A stretch of 64,000 nucleotides of DNA from Cenococcum geophilum 1.58 (lineage: Eukaryota; Ascomycota; Dothideomycetes; Gloniales; Gloniaceae). Made by a program: the position numbers and the translations under genes. This document shows positions 12,858 to 25,081 of the stretch, in pieces. Positions within the stretch are counted from its first letter, which is position 1; every line of letters begins with the position of its first letter. The notes beneath the pieces are model-generated. The model made no database searches. It was not told the DNA's origin and saw only the letters and a program-made list of their open reading frames with translations. The stretch spans positions 620,001 to 684,000 of the forward strand of contig KV748209.1 in assembly GCA_001692895.1 (NCBI GenBank). The letters run 5' to 3'.

Positions 12858-15460
12858 TAGGGGAGAAAGCTATAAAGGAAGAAGAAGAGATATAGGATAA
12901 GGAGGCTTTAGACGCTTTATTTAATGAGATAGTCTAATACTTAGTTATAAATAGCTATGTCTCCACTATTACTAAGCTTTATATATAGTAATCGGAAGGT
13001 AAAGCCTTATAGCCGCTGTAGGGGGTAAAGCTCTTAGCGGTACTAGACAGCGTCCGTTATAATAAGGACCGGATTTAACGCGTTAACTTTATTAATTAAG
13101 GCCTATTTATAATTACTAGCGGCTATAACATTAAAGGGCTTAAAAAGGCGATTACTTAGTGCTAGAAGATAGGCTCTAAGATACTAGGTTTAGTTAAGTC
13201 TTACATTTAAACTGCGGCTAAGTATTTATTAGGTTTATATCCGGTTTATATAGCTACTATTTTCTAACTTAACCTATTCCTTAGGCTATATTACTGTTAC
13301 CTAGGGTAAAAGTAAACGGGATATTTAGCTTACTAACTTTATCCTTATTAAACTAGAGAATAAAGGGCCTAAACTAGATAAGCTAGCGCTGTATATAATT
13401 ATATTAATAATATAGGGGAAGTAGAATTAATACGGTATGGTTAAGTATATAGGCTATATATAATACTAACCCTATCCTCTACCCCCTCTCTATAATAGCC
13501 TTCTACTTCTTTAACCACTAGGGTAAAAATAGCACTAAGAGCTTTCTATACTTTTGGTAGCTAGAGGACTACTATAGCCTATATGTTTTTCTTAGTAGCA
13601 TTAAAGTACCGTAATAGCCGTTAAGCTATTATATATAATTTAAATAGAATAAGAAGATATTCTAAGAGATAGGAATTTACTTAAAGGAGAAGACCTATAG
13701 CGCCTATAAGTAGAGCGTTTAGTATACTAAGCTTAGCGGCGTTAAGAAGACCTAAATTAGATAGGCTAGACGCTAGAATACAAATACAATAATAGGAGCT
13801 TACCTTAGCTATCTACTCCGTATATTTATACGGTTAATTACTAGCTTCCTAAAAAAGGGCTACTTTCTCCCCTACGCGTAAGAGGTGCTAAAGGAGGCCC
13901 TTTATTTAAAGATATAGCCTAAAACTAATGTTTAGCTAAAACGTATAGAGACCTACTACTTAAAAAGGGCCAATAATAAGGTCGTACGGCTTAGGATTTC
14001 TACGCCTCCTCTATACGCTTAGAGTAATCCTATTATAGGACTTAGTAATTTTATATAAGTAGTTCCTACTCTACCCCCTATAGTAAGACTCCCTCTTTAG
14101 CTATAAGGAGTACTAGAGGTTTACTACGTAGGTAAAAAGCTTGCTAGCTAGTATAGTTATACTAAATAAGATAATAATATGGAAATACTAGCCCGCCTAT
14201 AAGGCTATAGCTAAACTAAGATATAAGGCTGCGATTTTAAAGATAAAGGGGGTTTAATTACGCGTATAGATAATCTTAGAACGCCTTAGCAAGATAGAAA
14301 GGCTATTAGCATTATTTATACCTATATAGATCTAGTAAGGGAAAACGGGTATTTAGATAGGGCCTATAGAGTCTATATATCCGTCTTTAGACGGCCTTAT
14401 ACCCTTACCTTTATTTATACCTATATTTATACTTATACCTATATCCGTTCCTAAACGCGTTAATAGCTAGATTTTATCTTTAGATAAACTCTTTTCTATA
14501 TATCTAACCCCTAGGAAGATACTAAGGGATCCTTAACTATCTACTACCGTAAAGCCTACTTAGCTATCTACTATAATGTCTACTATACCCCTATAGTAGC
14601 TACCGCAAGCTTCTACTATACCCCTACTATAGCTGCTATAAGCTTCTACTATACCCTTACTATAGCTACTATAAGCTTCTACTATACCTTTACCGCAGCT
14701 GCTATAAGCTAACGCTTAACCTCTCTTATTTATCCTTAACTTATAGGCGCTGCTAAGAAAATATAAGATACTTTAGGGCGGTAATTTAGTATTCTAGCTC
14801 TAGGCTAAGTAGACTTTAGGGCTAGTAAGTAGGCCATTAATTAAAGCTTTTAATTATTACTAGGGGGCGCGCTAGCGGGTTAACGGCGAGGCTATAGGAT
14901 AATTAAGGATATAAGATAGCGCGTAGAAGACAGTACGGTAAAAGATAAGAGATAGGCTATTAACTAGCTAGAATAGCTATAAGGCTAGCATTTTTTAGAT
15001 TGGCTTTATAAGAATATTTTAATAGTTATTTTACTATAGTAACCAAGACACCTTAATATATAACTATACTAGTAACTAAAACGCCTTAATATATAACTAT
15101 GCTATAGTAACTAAAACGCTTTAATATAGGACTATAGTAATTAAGACGTCTTAATATAGGACTATAATAACCGTAGTGCAATCCTATATTAAAATGTCTT
15201 AGATACTAAAGTATAGTTCTATATTAAGGTGTCTTAGTTACTATAGTATAAGTATTTTAAATTTAGAGTAATATTACGCAACCACCTAGAAGTACCGATT
15301 AAACTTAAATTATATACCTTTTCGCCTAAAATCGCGTATAAGGGTACTTAGGAGCGGTTGCTACGCGACCTTATATAGGGTTTAGGCGTATTATTAATAG
15401 GGATAGCCCTAACCTTATATTAACCCGGGCTATAACTATACTAAATAACCCTCCCTAATA
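12858..15460 (+). mobile_element. Crypton-like tyrosine-recombinase element, copy A (5' truncated)
   Basis: A decayed plus-strand coding region of the fungal Ndc10_II plus GCR1_C type. At about 13.3-13.9 kb the frame reads NPILYPLSIIAFYFF, then a damaged H-x-x-R block (KTYSAYK), then IGAYLSYL, which holds the expected tyrosine nucleophile. At about 14.8-15.0 kb a GCR1_C-like tail reads ALNYYQGAR. In-frame TAG/TAA replace what should be CAG/CAA/TGG, as in RIP. The family function is cut-and-paste movement through a circular intermediate by a tyrosine recombinase. The 5' end is cut off by Gypsy-A. Confidence 0.65.
15005..15240. repeat. Array of direct and inverted ~35 bp repeats at the 3' end of Crypton copy A
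   Basis: The unit runs roughly ACTATAGTAACTAAGACGCC then TTAATATAGG. It occurs about four times directly and about twice inverted. It could fold into long hairpins. Copy B at 24664-24762 holds one direct and one inverted unit only. Confidence 0.65.
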
Positions 15461-16239
15461 TATAATAGGCATTAGAGGTCTAGGTTAAGCTTAGTATAAC
15501 CTTAGGTTATATATAACCCTCTAAGGTCCGCGATATATCGTCTAAATATTACCCCCCCTTTAGTAGTAGCCCCTACTTTTTAGACGCGTTTTTAAGGCCT
15601 AGGTTAGTACTAAATTAGTATAAAGGCCCTTAACGCGCCTTTAACCTTACCATTGCCTTAATAATATATTTTCTAACCCTCTTTTATTTTTATACCCGCG
15701 CTAGCTTACGTAAGGCCTTTAATTTTATATAAAAAGGCCTACTCTAAATCTAATTATATAATATAAAGCCCTCCTCTTCTTCTCCTTTAATATTTACGCG
15801 TTTAGTAACTTTATTTACCTACGCCACGTTTATATATCTCCCCCTTACCTCTTATAGATATAGAGTCTTTTAGAAATCTTCTTACTATATAGTTCACTTT
15901 ATAGTTAAACAAAGCCCCCCTAGCCTCTTTCTCCTCCTATACCCTCTAGAGTAAATTTAAGGCCTAAATAGTACGGCTATATAATATTCATAAGGCCTAG
16001 CGCTTAAAAAAATATAATAAGAGTATATAAGCCAAAGTAAAAAGAGTAATAAGACTAGTATATAAGACTAAAAGGTAATATAAACGGCGCCTATGTAATA
16101 GAAGATAAGCTTTACCTATTTTTAGAGTAGTAAGTTATTAACCGGGAATTATAGGCCGCTAGCTATTAAAAATATAACTTAAAATAAAAAGAAATATAGA
16201 AAGATAGTAAGTAGGTAAAAAAGAGGTAGAAAATAGCTA
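15461..16239. other. AT-rich stretch between Crypton copies; probably 5' part of copy B
   Basis: No intact ORF. From about 15960 a plus-strand frame with RIP-type stops (SSKLLTGNYRPLAIKNIT near 16130) runs into the recombinase region of copy B, so at least the right half is probably its N-terminal coding part. I recognise nothing between 15461 and 15950. Confidence 0.4.
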
Positions 16240-18199
16240 AGGGAAAGGCAGCTATAGCGGCAGTCGTAGCTATAGAGGAGGAAGCTATAAAGGAGGAAGG
16301 AAAAATATAGGACGAGAAGGCCATAGATGCTTTATTTAATAAGATAGTTTAATACTTAGCTATAAATAACTACATCTCCGCTATTACTAAGCTTTATATA
16401 TAGTAATTAAAAGGTAAAGCCTTATAGCTATTATAGGGGGCAAAGCTCTTAGCGGTACTAAATAGCGTCTACTATAATAAGGACCAGATTTAACGCGTTA
16501 ACTTTATTAATTAAGGCCTATTTATAATTACTAGCGGCTATAACATTAAAGGGCTTAAAAAGGTAATTACTTAGTACTAAAAGATAGGCTTTAAGATACC
16601 GGGTTTAGTTAAGTCTCACCTTTAAACTACGGCTAAGCATTTATTAGGTTTATATTTAGTCTATATAGCTACTATTTTCTAACCCGTTCCTTAGGCTATA
16701 CTACTATTACCTAAGGTAAAGGTAAATAAGACGTTTAGCTTACTAACCTTATTTTTATTAGACTAGAAAATAAAGAACTTAAACTAAATAAGCTAGCGCT
16801 ATATATAATTATATTAATAATATAGGGGAAGTAGAATTAATACGGCAAGGTTAAGTATATAGGCTATATACGTAATACTAACCCTATCTTTTACCCCCTC
16901 TCTATAATAGCCTTTTACTTCTTTAACTACTAAAGTAAGGATAGCGCTAAAAGCTTCCTATTCTTTTAGTAGCTAAAGAACTACTATAACTTATATATCT
17001 TCCCTAGTAGTATTAAAGTACTATAATAGCCGTTAAGCTATTATACGCAGTTTAAATAAAATAAGAAGATATTTTAGGGGGTAGAAATTTACTTAAAGGA
17101 GAAGACCTATAGTGCCTATAAGTAGAGCGTCTAGTATACTAAGCTTAGTAGCGTTAAGAAGACCTAAATTAGATAGGCTGGACGCTAAATATAGACGCAA
17201 TAATAGGAGCTTACCTTAGCTATCTATCCTATATATTTATATAGTTAATCGCCGGCTTCCTAAAGGAAGAAAAAGGCCACTTTTTTTTCCGCGTGTAAAA
17301 GGTGCTAGAAGAGGCCCTTTACTTAAAGATATAGCCTAAGACTAATATCTAGCTAAAAATATATAGAGACCTACTACCTAAAGAGGGCTAATAATAAGGT
17401 TATACGGCTTAACCTTATAGGCTTAAGATTTCTACGCCTTCTTTATATACCTAGGGTAATCCTATTATAGGACTTAGTAATTCTATATAAGCAGTTCCCA
17501 CTCTACCCCCTATAAAAGGACTTCCTCTTTAGCTATAAGGAGTACTAAAGGTTTACTATATAGGTAGAAAGCTTACTAGCTAGTATAGTTACGCTAGATA
17601 AGATAATAATATAGAAATACTGGCCCGCCTATAAGGCTGTAGCTAAGCTAAAATATAAGGCCGCAATCTTAGAGATAAAGGGGGTTTAATTACGCGTATA
17701 GACAATCTTAGAACGCCTTAGCGAGATAGAAAGGTTATTAGTATTATTTATACCTATATAGATCTAGTAAGGGAAAACGGGTATCTAAATAGGGCCTATA
17801 AAGTCTATATATCCGTCTTTAGACAGCCTTATACCCTTACCTTTATCTATACCTATACCTATATTTATACCCGCGTTCGTTTCTAAATATATTAATAGCT
17901 AGATTTTATTTTTAGATAAACCCTCTTCTATATATCTAACCCCTAGGGAGATATTAAGGGATCCTTAACTATTTACTGCCGTAGAGCTTACTTAGCTATC
18001 TACTATACCCCTATCGCAGCTGCTATAAGCTTTTACTATACCCCTACTATAGCTACTATAAGTTTTTACTATACCCTTACTATAGCTATTATAAGCTTCT
18101 ACTATACCCCTACTATAGCTACTATAAGCTAACGCTTAACCTCTTCTATTTATTTTTAACCTATAGGTGCCGCTAAGGAAATATAAGATGCTTTAGGGC
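16240..18199 (+). mobile_element. Crypton-like element, copy B, left part
   Basis: Nearly collinear with copy A (12870-14775) and differing mainly by transitions. It holds the same recombinase blocks and a tract of short repeats around 18000-18130 (CTACTATAC-like units) also seen at 14580-14700. It is interrupted at 18199 by Gypsy-C and resumes at 24388. Confidence 0.65.
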
Positions 18200-18410
18200 T
18201 ATCACGGCTTGAACAAATGCCTCTGAACTAAAGCTTGAACGAATGCTGTATTACGAAGATACTAAGCTAAAGAGAAGGAAAAGGGGTCGCCAGGACCGAT
18301 GTAAATAAATATATAGGGTGAGCCGCCAAGGCGCTAGCTTTAGGCGGGCCAATCGCAGGTCGGCAGAATATGGCAGAATTTGGCAGGTAACGTGCGATAG
18401 CGCCGTTACA
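18200..18410 (-). repeat. 3' LTR of Gypsy-C (211 bp)
   Basis: The minus strand starts TGTAACGGCGC. The last ~95 bp on the plus strand are identical to the other LTR and not visibly RIP-mutated. It contains three GGCAGAAT-type repeats at 18361-18386. Confidence 0.9.
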
Positions 18411-21400
18411 TCACCCCCCTCTTTAAAAGAAAGCCTGCCCTTAGGCTTAATTAGAAAAAATAGGGTAGTACTAGGCTTATAAATATAGGATTATAAAAAT
18501 ATAAGATAAGGAGATAAAGGGGANANNAGTCCGTCCTAACTAAGTATAAAGGGCGATTATAGGCTAAGTGGAAGCACTAGGCTAGAAAGAGTAGCCGCTA
18601 AAAGTCTTAGCACGGATCTAACTAATTAGATAACTTTAACCGGCGGTCAAAGTTCCTAGACATCTGAAATTTTACAATACTGGTAGAAAACGGCAGAATT
18701 TGGCAGAATTTGGCAGACAGCTGTATTAGGGCTTTAGGGCGTTTTTATCCCTATATTCTTCTAGTAACTTATTATCTTTATTATACTAGCATTCTATCTA
18801 TTTATCTAGGTACTTTAGGGGTCTAGGCATATTAGGGTATTAATTATAGAATTCTTTAAGCTTTTAGGGGTAGCCTATAAAGTTCTATATAGGGTACTAG
18901 GTTGGGTCAGGATTATAGCCCTTCTATTAGACACGGTATTTTAGCGCTCCCCGTACTATCTTACAGGCTAGTATTTTATTAACCTCCTATTTATTGTCAC
19001 CGTTTACTTAAACTAGTAGAGGAGGCTTATTTTTTTGTCTAGGTAATAGGTTATTCGTAGCTTTCCGTAACTTATCTAGTAAGAAGATAGGGTAAACCCT
19101 AATTAAGTCTGGGAGCTTTATCTTATATAAGTTGCCTATCTTCTTAAGAACCTTATATAGTCCTGCCATCTAGTAGTCTAGCTTATAGCTAGGTCGTTCG
19201 GTCCTCTAATTCCTTATTATAACCCAGACTATATCGCCAGGGGTAAAATCGGGCTCTTAACGGTGTTTGTTTGCCTGCTATTCTATTAACCTTTAAGCTT
19301 TTTCTAGGTTCTCGCGGGCTACCGTCTAGGCCTCCTCCAATCGTTTAGCGTACTATTAGGCCTTAGCATAGGATAGCTTCTCTTATATAGTCTAGGGTTC
19401 TTCTAGCCTTTTCCAGTTAAAGCTTATACGGGGTAAGTATCCTATTTCTAGCTAAATTGGGGCAAACCCTATAGAGTTATAGGGTAGGGTTGCTTGCGCG
19501 TAGTCTATTAAGGGTAGTAGTTTAAACTAATTGTCCTAGAAATAGTTAATAAAGGGCCTAAGCCTTTAGTCTAGGTACTAATTTATAATCTCTGTCTAAC
19601 CGTCTATCTAGGGGTAATAAGCTATAGAAAGCTTTAGCTTAATGCCTAGGATTTAGGTAAACTTATTCTAAAAGGCCAATATAAACTGTAGCCTATAATC
19701 AGATATAATAGTATCTAGTAGTCCATAGATTTAGTAGACGTAATAGATATATAGCCGGGCTACCTCTTTAGCATTAATATTCTTATAATATAGAATTAAG
19801 AACGGGCGTTTACCAAAGCGGTTAACTATAACTATAACTATATCGTATCCGTTACGGTCCCTAGGTAGTTTATAGAAGTCTATAAAGATATACTACTAAG
19901 GGCGCTCTGGTATTAGGAGTAGCTTAAGTAGTCCTAGGGTCTTATCCCGTAGGATTATAGCTCTCTAGTAGTCTTCGCAGTTCTATATATATCGATTAAT
20001 ATCCATAACTATTCTTAGCTAGTAGTAGCGGCAGTTAATAATTTTACGGGTCTTATTTTTGCTAGGGTATACCGTAGAGACTTAGTAATAAGCTTTACGG
20101 ATTAGTTTGGTCTGTAGATTATTAACGTTAGAGACTATAAGCCGCTCCTAGTATAGGAGCAATCCTTCCTCCGTCTTAAAATTGGGGTCTCCTTTTACGG
20201 CTTATTCGCGGAGGGCCCTTAAGGCGTTAGCCGTGCGGTTTACAGTTAGGAGGCGGTTAATTAGCCCTATTAGCTTATTTAAGGACTCCTTTATTAGTAC
20301 TAGCTCGTTTTACTAGGAGTCTAGCTCCTTAAGGATCCGCGGGTTAAGCTATTCTGGATAGAGAAGGGCGCGCGTCCGATATTAGGTCTTTAGCTTATCC
20401 TAGGGTCCTATATCTTGTTCTCTTTAGGTTAGGGCATTAGCCTTAGAGTTTTGCTTGCTAGAATAATATATAATCATAAAAAAGAATTAGGAGAGTATTT
20501 TGGCCTACTAGGCTTATCGCCCTATAAGCTGCTTTATAGTTATAAAGTACTCTAGGGCTTTGTGATCTATATATATCTTAATCCGGGAGTTCGTACCTTT
20601 AAGCTCTGCGCGCTATTAGGAGAGTAATTAAATAATAGCTAGCATTTCTTTATTATATACTTTATAGTTATACTTAGCCGGGTCTATTATCTTTAAGAAG
20701 AAAGCTATAGGGTACTATTTGCCGTCTAGATGTAACTGTAATAGGATTCCCGCTATGACCCTATTAGAGGCGTCTATTTCTAGTATTAATTTAAAGTCTG
20801 GGTTATAGTAATGAAGGATTAAAGAAGAGATAAGCTAATCCTTTACCTCTTTAAAGGCCTTTATGCAGCTATTATTAAAAACAAAAGGTATATTCTTCCT
20901 GGTTAGTTATATAAGAGGTTTTACTATAATTCTATAGTTACGGATAAACCGGTAGTAGAAATTATAAAAACTAAGGAAGGACTAGATTCCTTTTACTATA
21001 TAAAGGGGCTTCTAGTTATAGATTGCCTCTACCTTCTTAGGGTTAACCTTAATTCCTTCCGTAGTTATAATAAACCTAAGGTATTTTATACGTTTTACCC
21101 TAAACTTGCATTTCTTAATATTAACTTATAAGCCCGCGTTCCGTAGCCTCTCTAGGACCTTCTTAATATAAACTTAATACTTAAGTTTATTATCTAAGTA
21201 TATAAGAATGTCGTCTAGATATGCCGTGCAGAATTTATTAAGGTAATTAAAAAGAACGTTATTTATATACCTTTAGTACGTAGTTAGTCCGTTTATTAGT
21301 CTAAAAGGAAGAACTTTATATTTATAGGAACTATAGTGGGTACGGAACGTTATTAAATCTTTAAATATAGGGTTTATTCTAATTCGGTGGAAAGCTTAGC

Positions 21401-24176
21401 GGATATTAAGTTTGGTAAAGATCTTTACCTAGCTTAGATGTATAAGGGTCTTATTAACTAAAGAAATAGGATACCGGTTCTTTTAAGTAATAGCGTTTAG
21501 CTTCTAATAGTCAATATAAAAATAAAGGCCTCTATTAGGCTTTTTTATAAACAGAATAGGGGAAGTAAAAGGGGCTTAACTTAGCTTAATAAACCCTTTA
21601 TCTAGGTTGTTAATTAAGTACTACTTTATTACTTTTAGCTTATCCGTTAATTAATAGTAGAGGGGGCTATAGCCTAGCAAGTTATTGGCCTCTAATTGAA
21701 TCTTATAATCGTATATCTAGTAGGGGGGTAACTTATCTAAGGCCGCCTTTAAGAATATATCCTTATAGCCTATATAAATAGTAAAAAGGAGGCGTTTAAC
21801 TAGTTCCTTATCGGTTTCCTTATCTAGCCTTTCTTCTCTATTATTAATAATTTAGTTAATCTTATATAGGCTTGTTATAAAGACCTTATTATTCTTCTAG
21901 TATATATTAAAGTGGAACACTATAGCGCTAATTACGGTAATGTCTATAGTAGGGGGGTTAACTGACAATAGGGGCGTATATAACTTTAGGGACTTCTAGG
22001 GTACTAGCGTTATTATTACTCCTTTTAGCTCCTATTGCATCTTTTAGAGGTTATCCCTTATATCCTATTAATACGTTCTTTTCTATAACGGTTAGATCTA
22101 TGCGATTTAGATATTATCTATATTATTATCTATCTCACTTTTATACGTAGAGTCCTCTTTAAACGTAGCGCTTTAGGAGAGTATCTTTATTAGTATAGAG
22201 TTCTTTCTAGCTTCGCGGCAGGCGTCTTCTTAGGTAAAGGCTAGGTCACGGGCCCGGATATCCTACTAGTAGGTAGGGTTACCCCTTACGGCTAGTGTCT
22301 TGCGGTTGGTTTAGATCTCCCTAATAAAGAAGGGCAACCTTGGTCTATCCTCCGGCTAAACAAACCGTCTTTTTTATATATTTAACTAAATATTAAAATA
22401 GGACATCTATTTTTGTTTAAGGATTATATTATAGGACCCTAGGTCTAGGATGCAAAAGGGGATACCGTATTGGCGTCGTCTATTAAGAGCGATATATAAC
22501 TTTAAGACGTGGGTAACGGGCTAACCGGCTTAGCTGTTATAGCCCTTTACCTAAACAGGCTTCTCTAGTTAGATAGCTTCTATATTTAAAAACTTGGCAA
22601 TATTATTTATATAGGCAGTATTTATAAAGGCGAAGCTATTTACTTTAGTATTAATAAGGGCGGTTATATTAACTCTATATCTATTTTAAGATACTATATA
22701 TAGAACTATAAAATACTTTCCACCTATTAACTAACTAAGATTAATCTCTTTAAGATTAATAGGGTACCCTAAGGGGGAGTCTTTCCCTAGGGTTCTTTTT
22801 TTCCCGACTTATTAGACGTTTCTCCTTCCTCTATCTCCTTAATATTGCCTATATCCTTTAGCTCTAGGCAAGATAAGGCAAAGTAACCTTGCTTATTGTA
22901 GTTAAAGCATATAGCTAAGGCAGGGTTAATTAGAGTATTACGGCGAATACTAGTTAATGGCGTAGTACGTAGCTGGTTAGGCGAGGCTCGCTAGTATATA
23001 GTTGTAACCACCTTTAGTATAAGAGTAGTTATAACTTATCTTCCTGCTCTAGCTTCTATAGGTATAGCTAGCGAGTTCTAATTATTATAGAGTCGCTTCT
23101 ACTGATTAGGGTAGGCGTTAATCCGCTTTAGTTTTAAGTCTAATAATAGGCAATAAGCTGTAAGTTTTTATGGGTTAGTAGGTTATTTAAGGTTATAGCG
23201 ATTTTTTCTTATAGCTGGATTGTTAGCTTATTATATAGGTCTAATTAGTAGTTCTTAAGGGGAACCTAGCCTTCTCCTATAAGGTATAGGAATTAAATCT
23301 AGAATTTAGCAAAGGGTTAGTTCGGTTTTATTATTAGGTAATTATAGTTATAACGGGCATCCCGTACTTTGTTTAGGTTAATATAAATAGCCGCTAGGTG
23401 CTATATTATCTTATTAACAGATATAAATTAAATAGGGGAGTCATCCTTAAACTTAGCTTAAAGGTGCCGTTAGGCGTCCCCAGTGGTTCGACTAAAGAGG
23501 TAGAGTATTTTAGCTTCTTTAGAAAGGAAATAGTTATAGTTAATACGGAGCTTTCCTTATACTTAAATTCTCTAATTCTTAAAGGTAGGGTCTATCCCGT
23601 TAGATAGTAGTAGGGGGTTAGGGAGCTTAACGGACTTTAATTACTTTATTATTATATCCGTACTCCCTAGTATATTACATTTAGTAGAGTAAATAGGTTA
23701 GCTAGGGCTTTAAGAAGGGGAAGCTGGGCTATTTTATAGGGCCGTAAGGCTTTCTAGGATCTCTTATAGGGTCTCTTGTATATTTCTCGCTTTAAGATAA
23801 TTGGCTTTCTAGCTAGCTGTAAGGGCGCGAATCTGCTTACGTATGTCTATAATATTATTATTGTCTTCAATTTCTGATCCTAATTGGATCTCAGGTTCCT
23901 TACGGGTAAAGGCAGCTCTCTTAGATGAGCTTGCTTTAGGTGCCATTATTAGCTTCTTAAGGTTTATTAGTATTATACGCTTTAGTTTTAATTCTAGGGG
24001 TACAGGTCTAGTCCTATTTAGCTTATAAGGTAGGATATTATCTAGGCCTTCCCAGGTAATGTAGAGTTGTTTTAGTGTCTAAGTATAGCACGTTAATGCG
24101 TCGTTGTAGATAAAGTTTCTTTGGGGTGGGATATTATTAAGGCCTTCCCAGGCAAGGTAGGGAGAGCTTAGTATAA

Positions 24177-24387
24177 TATTACGGCTTAAATAAATGCCTC
24201 TAAACCGAAGCTTAAACGAATGCTATATTACGAAGATACTAAGCTAAAGAGAAGGAAAAGGGGTCGCTAGGACCAATATAAACAAATATATAGGGTGAGC
24301 CGCCAAGGCGCTAGCTTTAGGCGGGCCAATCGCAGGTCGGCAGAATATGGCAGAATTTGGCAGGTAACGTGCGATAGCGCCGTTACA
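24177..24387 (-). repeat. 5' LTR of Gypsy-C (211 bp)
   Basis: Same length as 18200-18410. Differences are confined to the first half and are mainly transitions. It ends with TTACA directly before the AGGGC target duplication. Confidence 0.9.
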
Positions 24388-24947
24388 AGGGCGGTAATTT
24401 AGTATTCTAGCTTTGGGCTAAGTAGACTTTAGGGCTAGTAAATAGGCCGCTAATTAAAGCTCTTAATTATTACTAGGGGGCATACTAGCGGGTTAACAGC
24501 GAGGCTATATTCTATAGCTATCGCTATAGAATAATTAAGGATATAAGATAGTATATAGAAGACGGTACGGCAAGAGATAAGAAATAGGCTATTAACTAGC
24601 TAGAATAGCTATAAGGCCAGTATTCTTTAGATTAGCTTTATAAGAATATCTAAATAGTTATTTTATTATAGTAACTAAGACGCCTTTAATATAGGACTAT
24701 AGTAACCGTAGTACAGTCCTATATTAAGGCGTCTCGGTCACTACAGTATAAGTATTTTAAATTTAGAGTAATATTACGCAACCGCCTAGAAGTACCGATT
24801 AAACTTAAATTATGTACCTTTTCGCCCAAAATCGCGTGCGAGGGTACTCGGGGGCGGTCGCTGCGCGACCTCGTGCGGGGTTCGTGTCGTTATCAGCAGG
24901 GGTGGCCCTAACCTCGTATTACCCCGGTCGCAACCGCGCCAAATGAC
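24388..24947 (+). mobile_element. Crypton-like element, copy B, right part, reaching the gene island
   Basis: Continues copy B after Gypsy-C: the GCR1_C-like tail at about 24400-24640, the hairpin at 24664-24762, then a 3' region shared with copy A. From about 24820 this copy is unmutated while copy A (15290-15460) is RIP-mutated. It ends in a C-run (24948-24960) directly before the RFC promoter. Confidence 0.65.
24664..24762. repeat. Inverted repeat (hairpin) in the Crypton 3' region
   Basis: A left arm with TAAGACGCCTTTAATATAGG and a right arm with CCTATATTAAGGCGTCTCGG can pair over about 28 bp around a short loop. Copy A has the same block expanded to an array. Confidence 0.7.
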
Positions 24948-24997
24948 CCCCCCCCCCCCCACCCCGGATATGTGATAGATATTGCCAAGACCTCTTT

Positions 24998-25020
24998 ACG
25001 CGACTTCGCGGTCAACGCGT
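24998..25020 (+). promoter_or_regulatory. MCB-type boxes upstream of the RFC gene
   Basis: A perfect MluI cell-cycle box ACGCGT lies at 25015-25020 and a core ACGCGA at 24998-25003, both within 90 bp of the start codon. In yeasts such boxes bind MBF (Mbp1-Swi6) and drive G1/S transcription of replication genes. Use here is inferred from motif, position and the nature of the gene. Confidence 0.55.
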
Positions 25021-25081
25021 CTTCCTTAGGCTCCCGCAGCACCATCGAAATTTTATACGACAAGCCATAAACTTTTTCACA

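Larger units (their letters stand above)
18200..24387 (-). mobile_element. Gypsy-C: complete Ty3/gypsy retrotransposon with AGGGC target duplication
   Basis: A 6188 bp element with 211 bp LTRs (18200-18410, 24177-24387), flanked by exact 5 bp repeats AGGGC (18195-18199, 24388-24392). The empty site is visible in Crypton copy A near 14775. The polypurine tract is at about 18413-18426 (AAAGAGGGGGG on the minus strand). Gag starts near 23945 (minus), reading MAPKASSSKRAAFTRKEP. The RT active site reads AYLDDILIY at about 21195-21230 with both aspartates kept. Integrase-side sequence runs down to about 18.9 kb. The internal region has RIP-type stops but less decay than Gypsy-A or Gypsy-B. Undetermined bases lie near 18523-18527. 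Confidence 0.9.

Noticed and set aside
12858..18199. Starship captain (DUF3435-type tyrosine recombinase)
   Set aside because: The recombinase decodes more like the Ndc10_II type and is followed by a GCR1_C-like tail. The element is only a few kb with no cargo genes or captain at a 5' boundary, so Crypton fits better.
1..24900. AT-rich DNA as mitochondrial or organellar insertion
   Set aside because: It decodes to nuclear retrotransposon and Crypton domains, and copies differ by transitions, which points to RIP rather than organelle origin.
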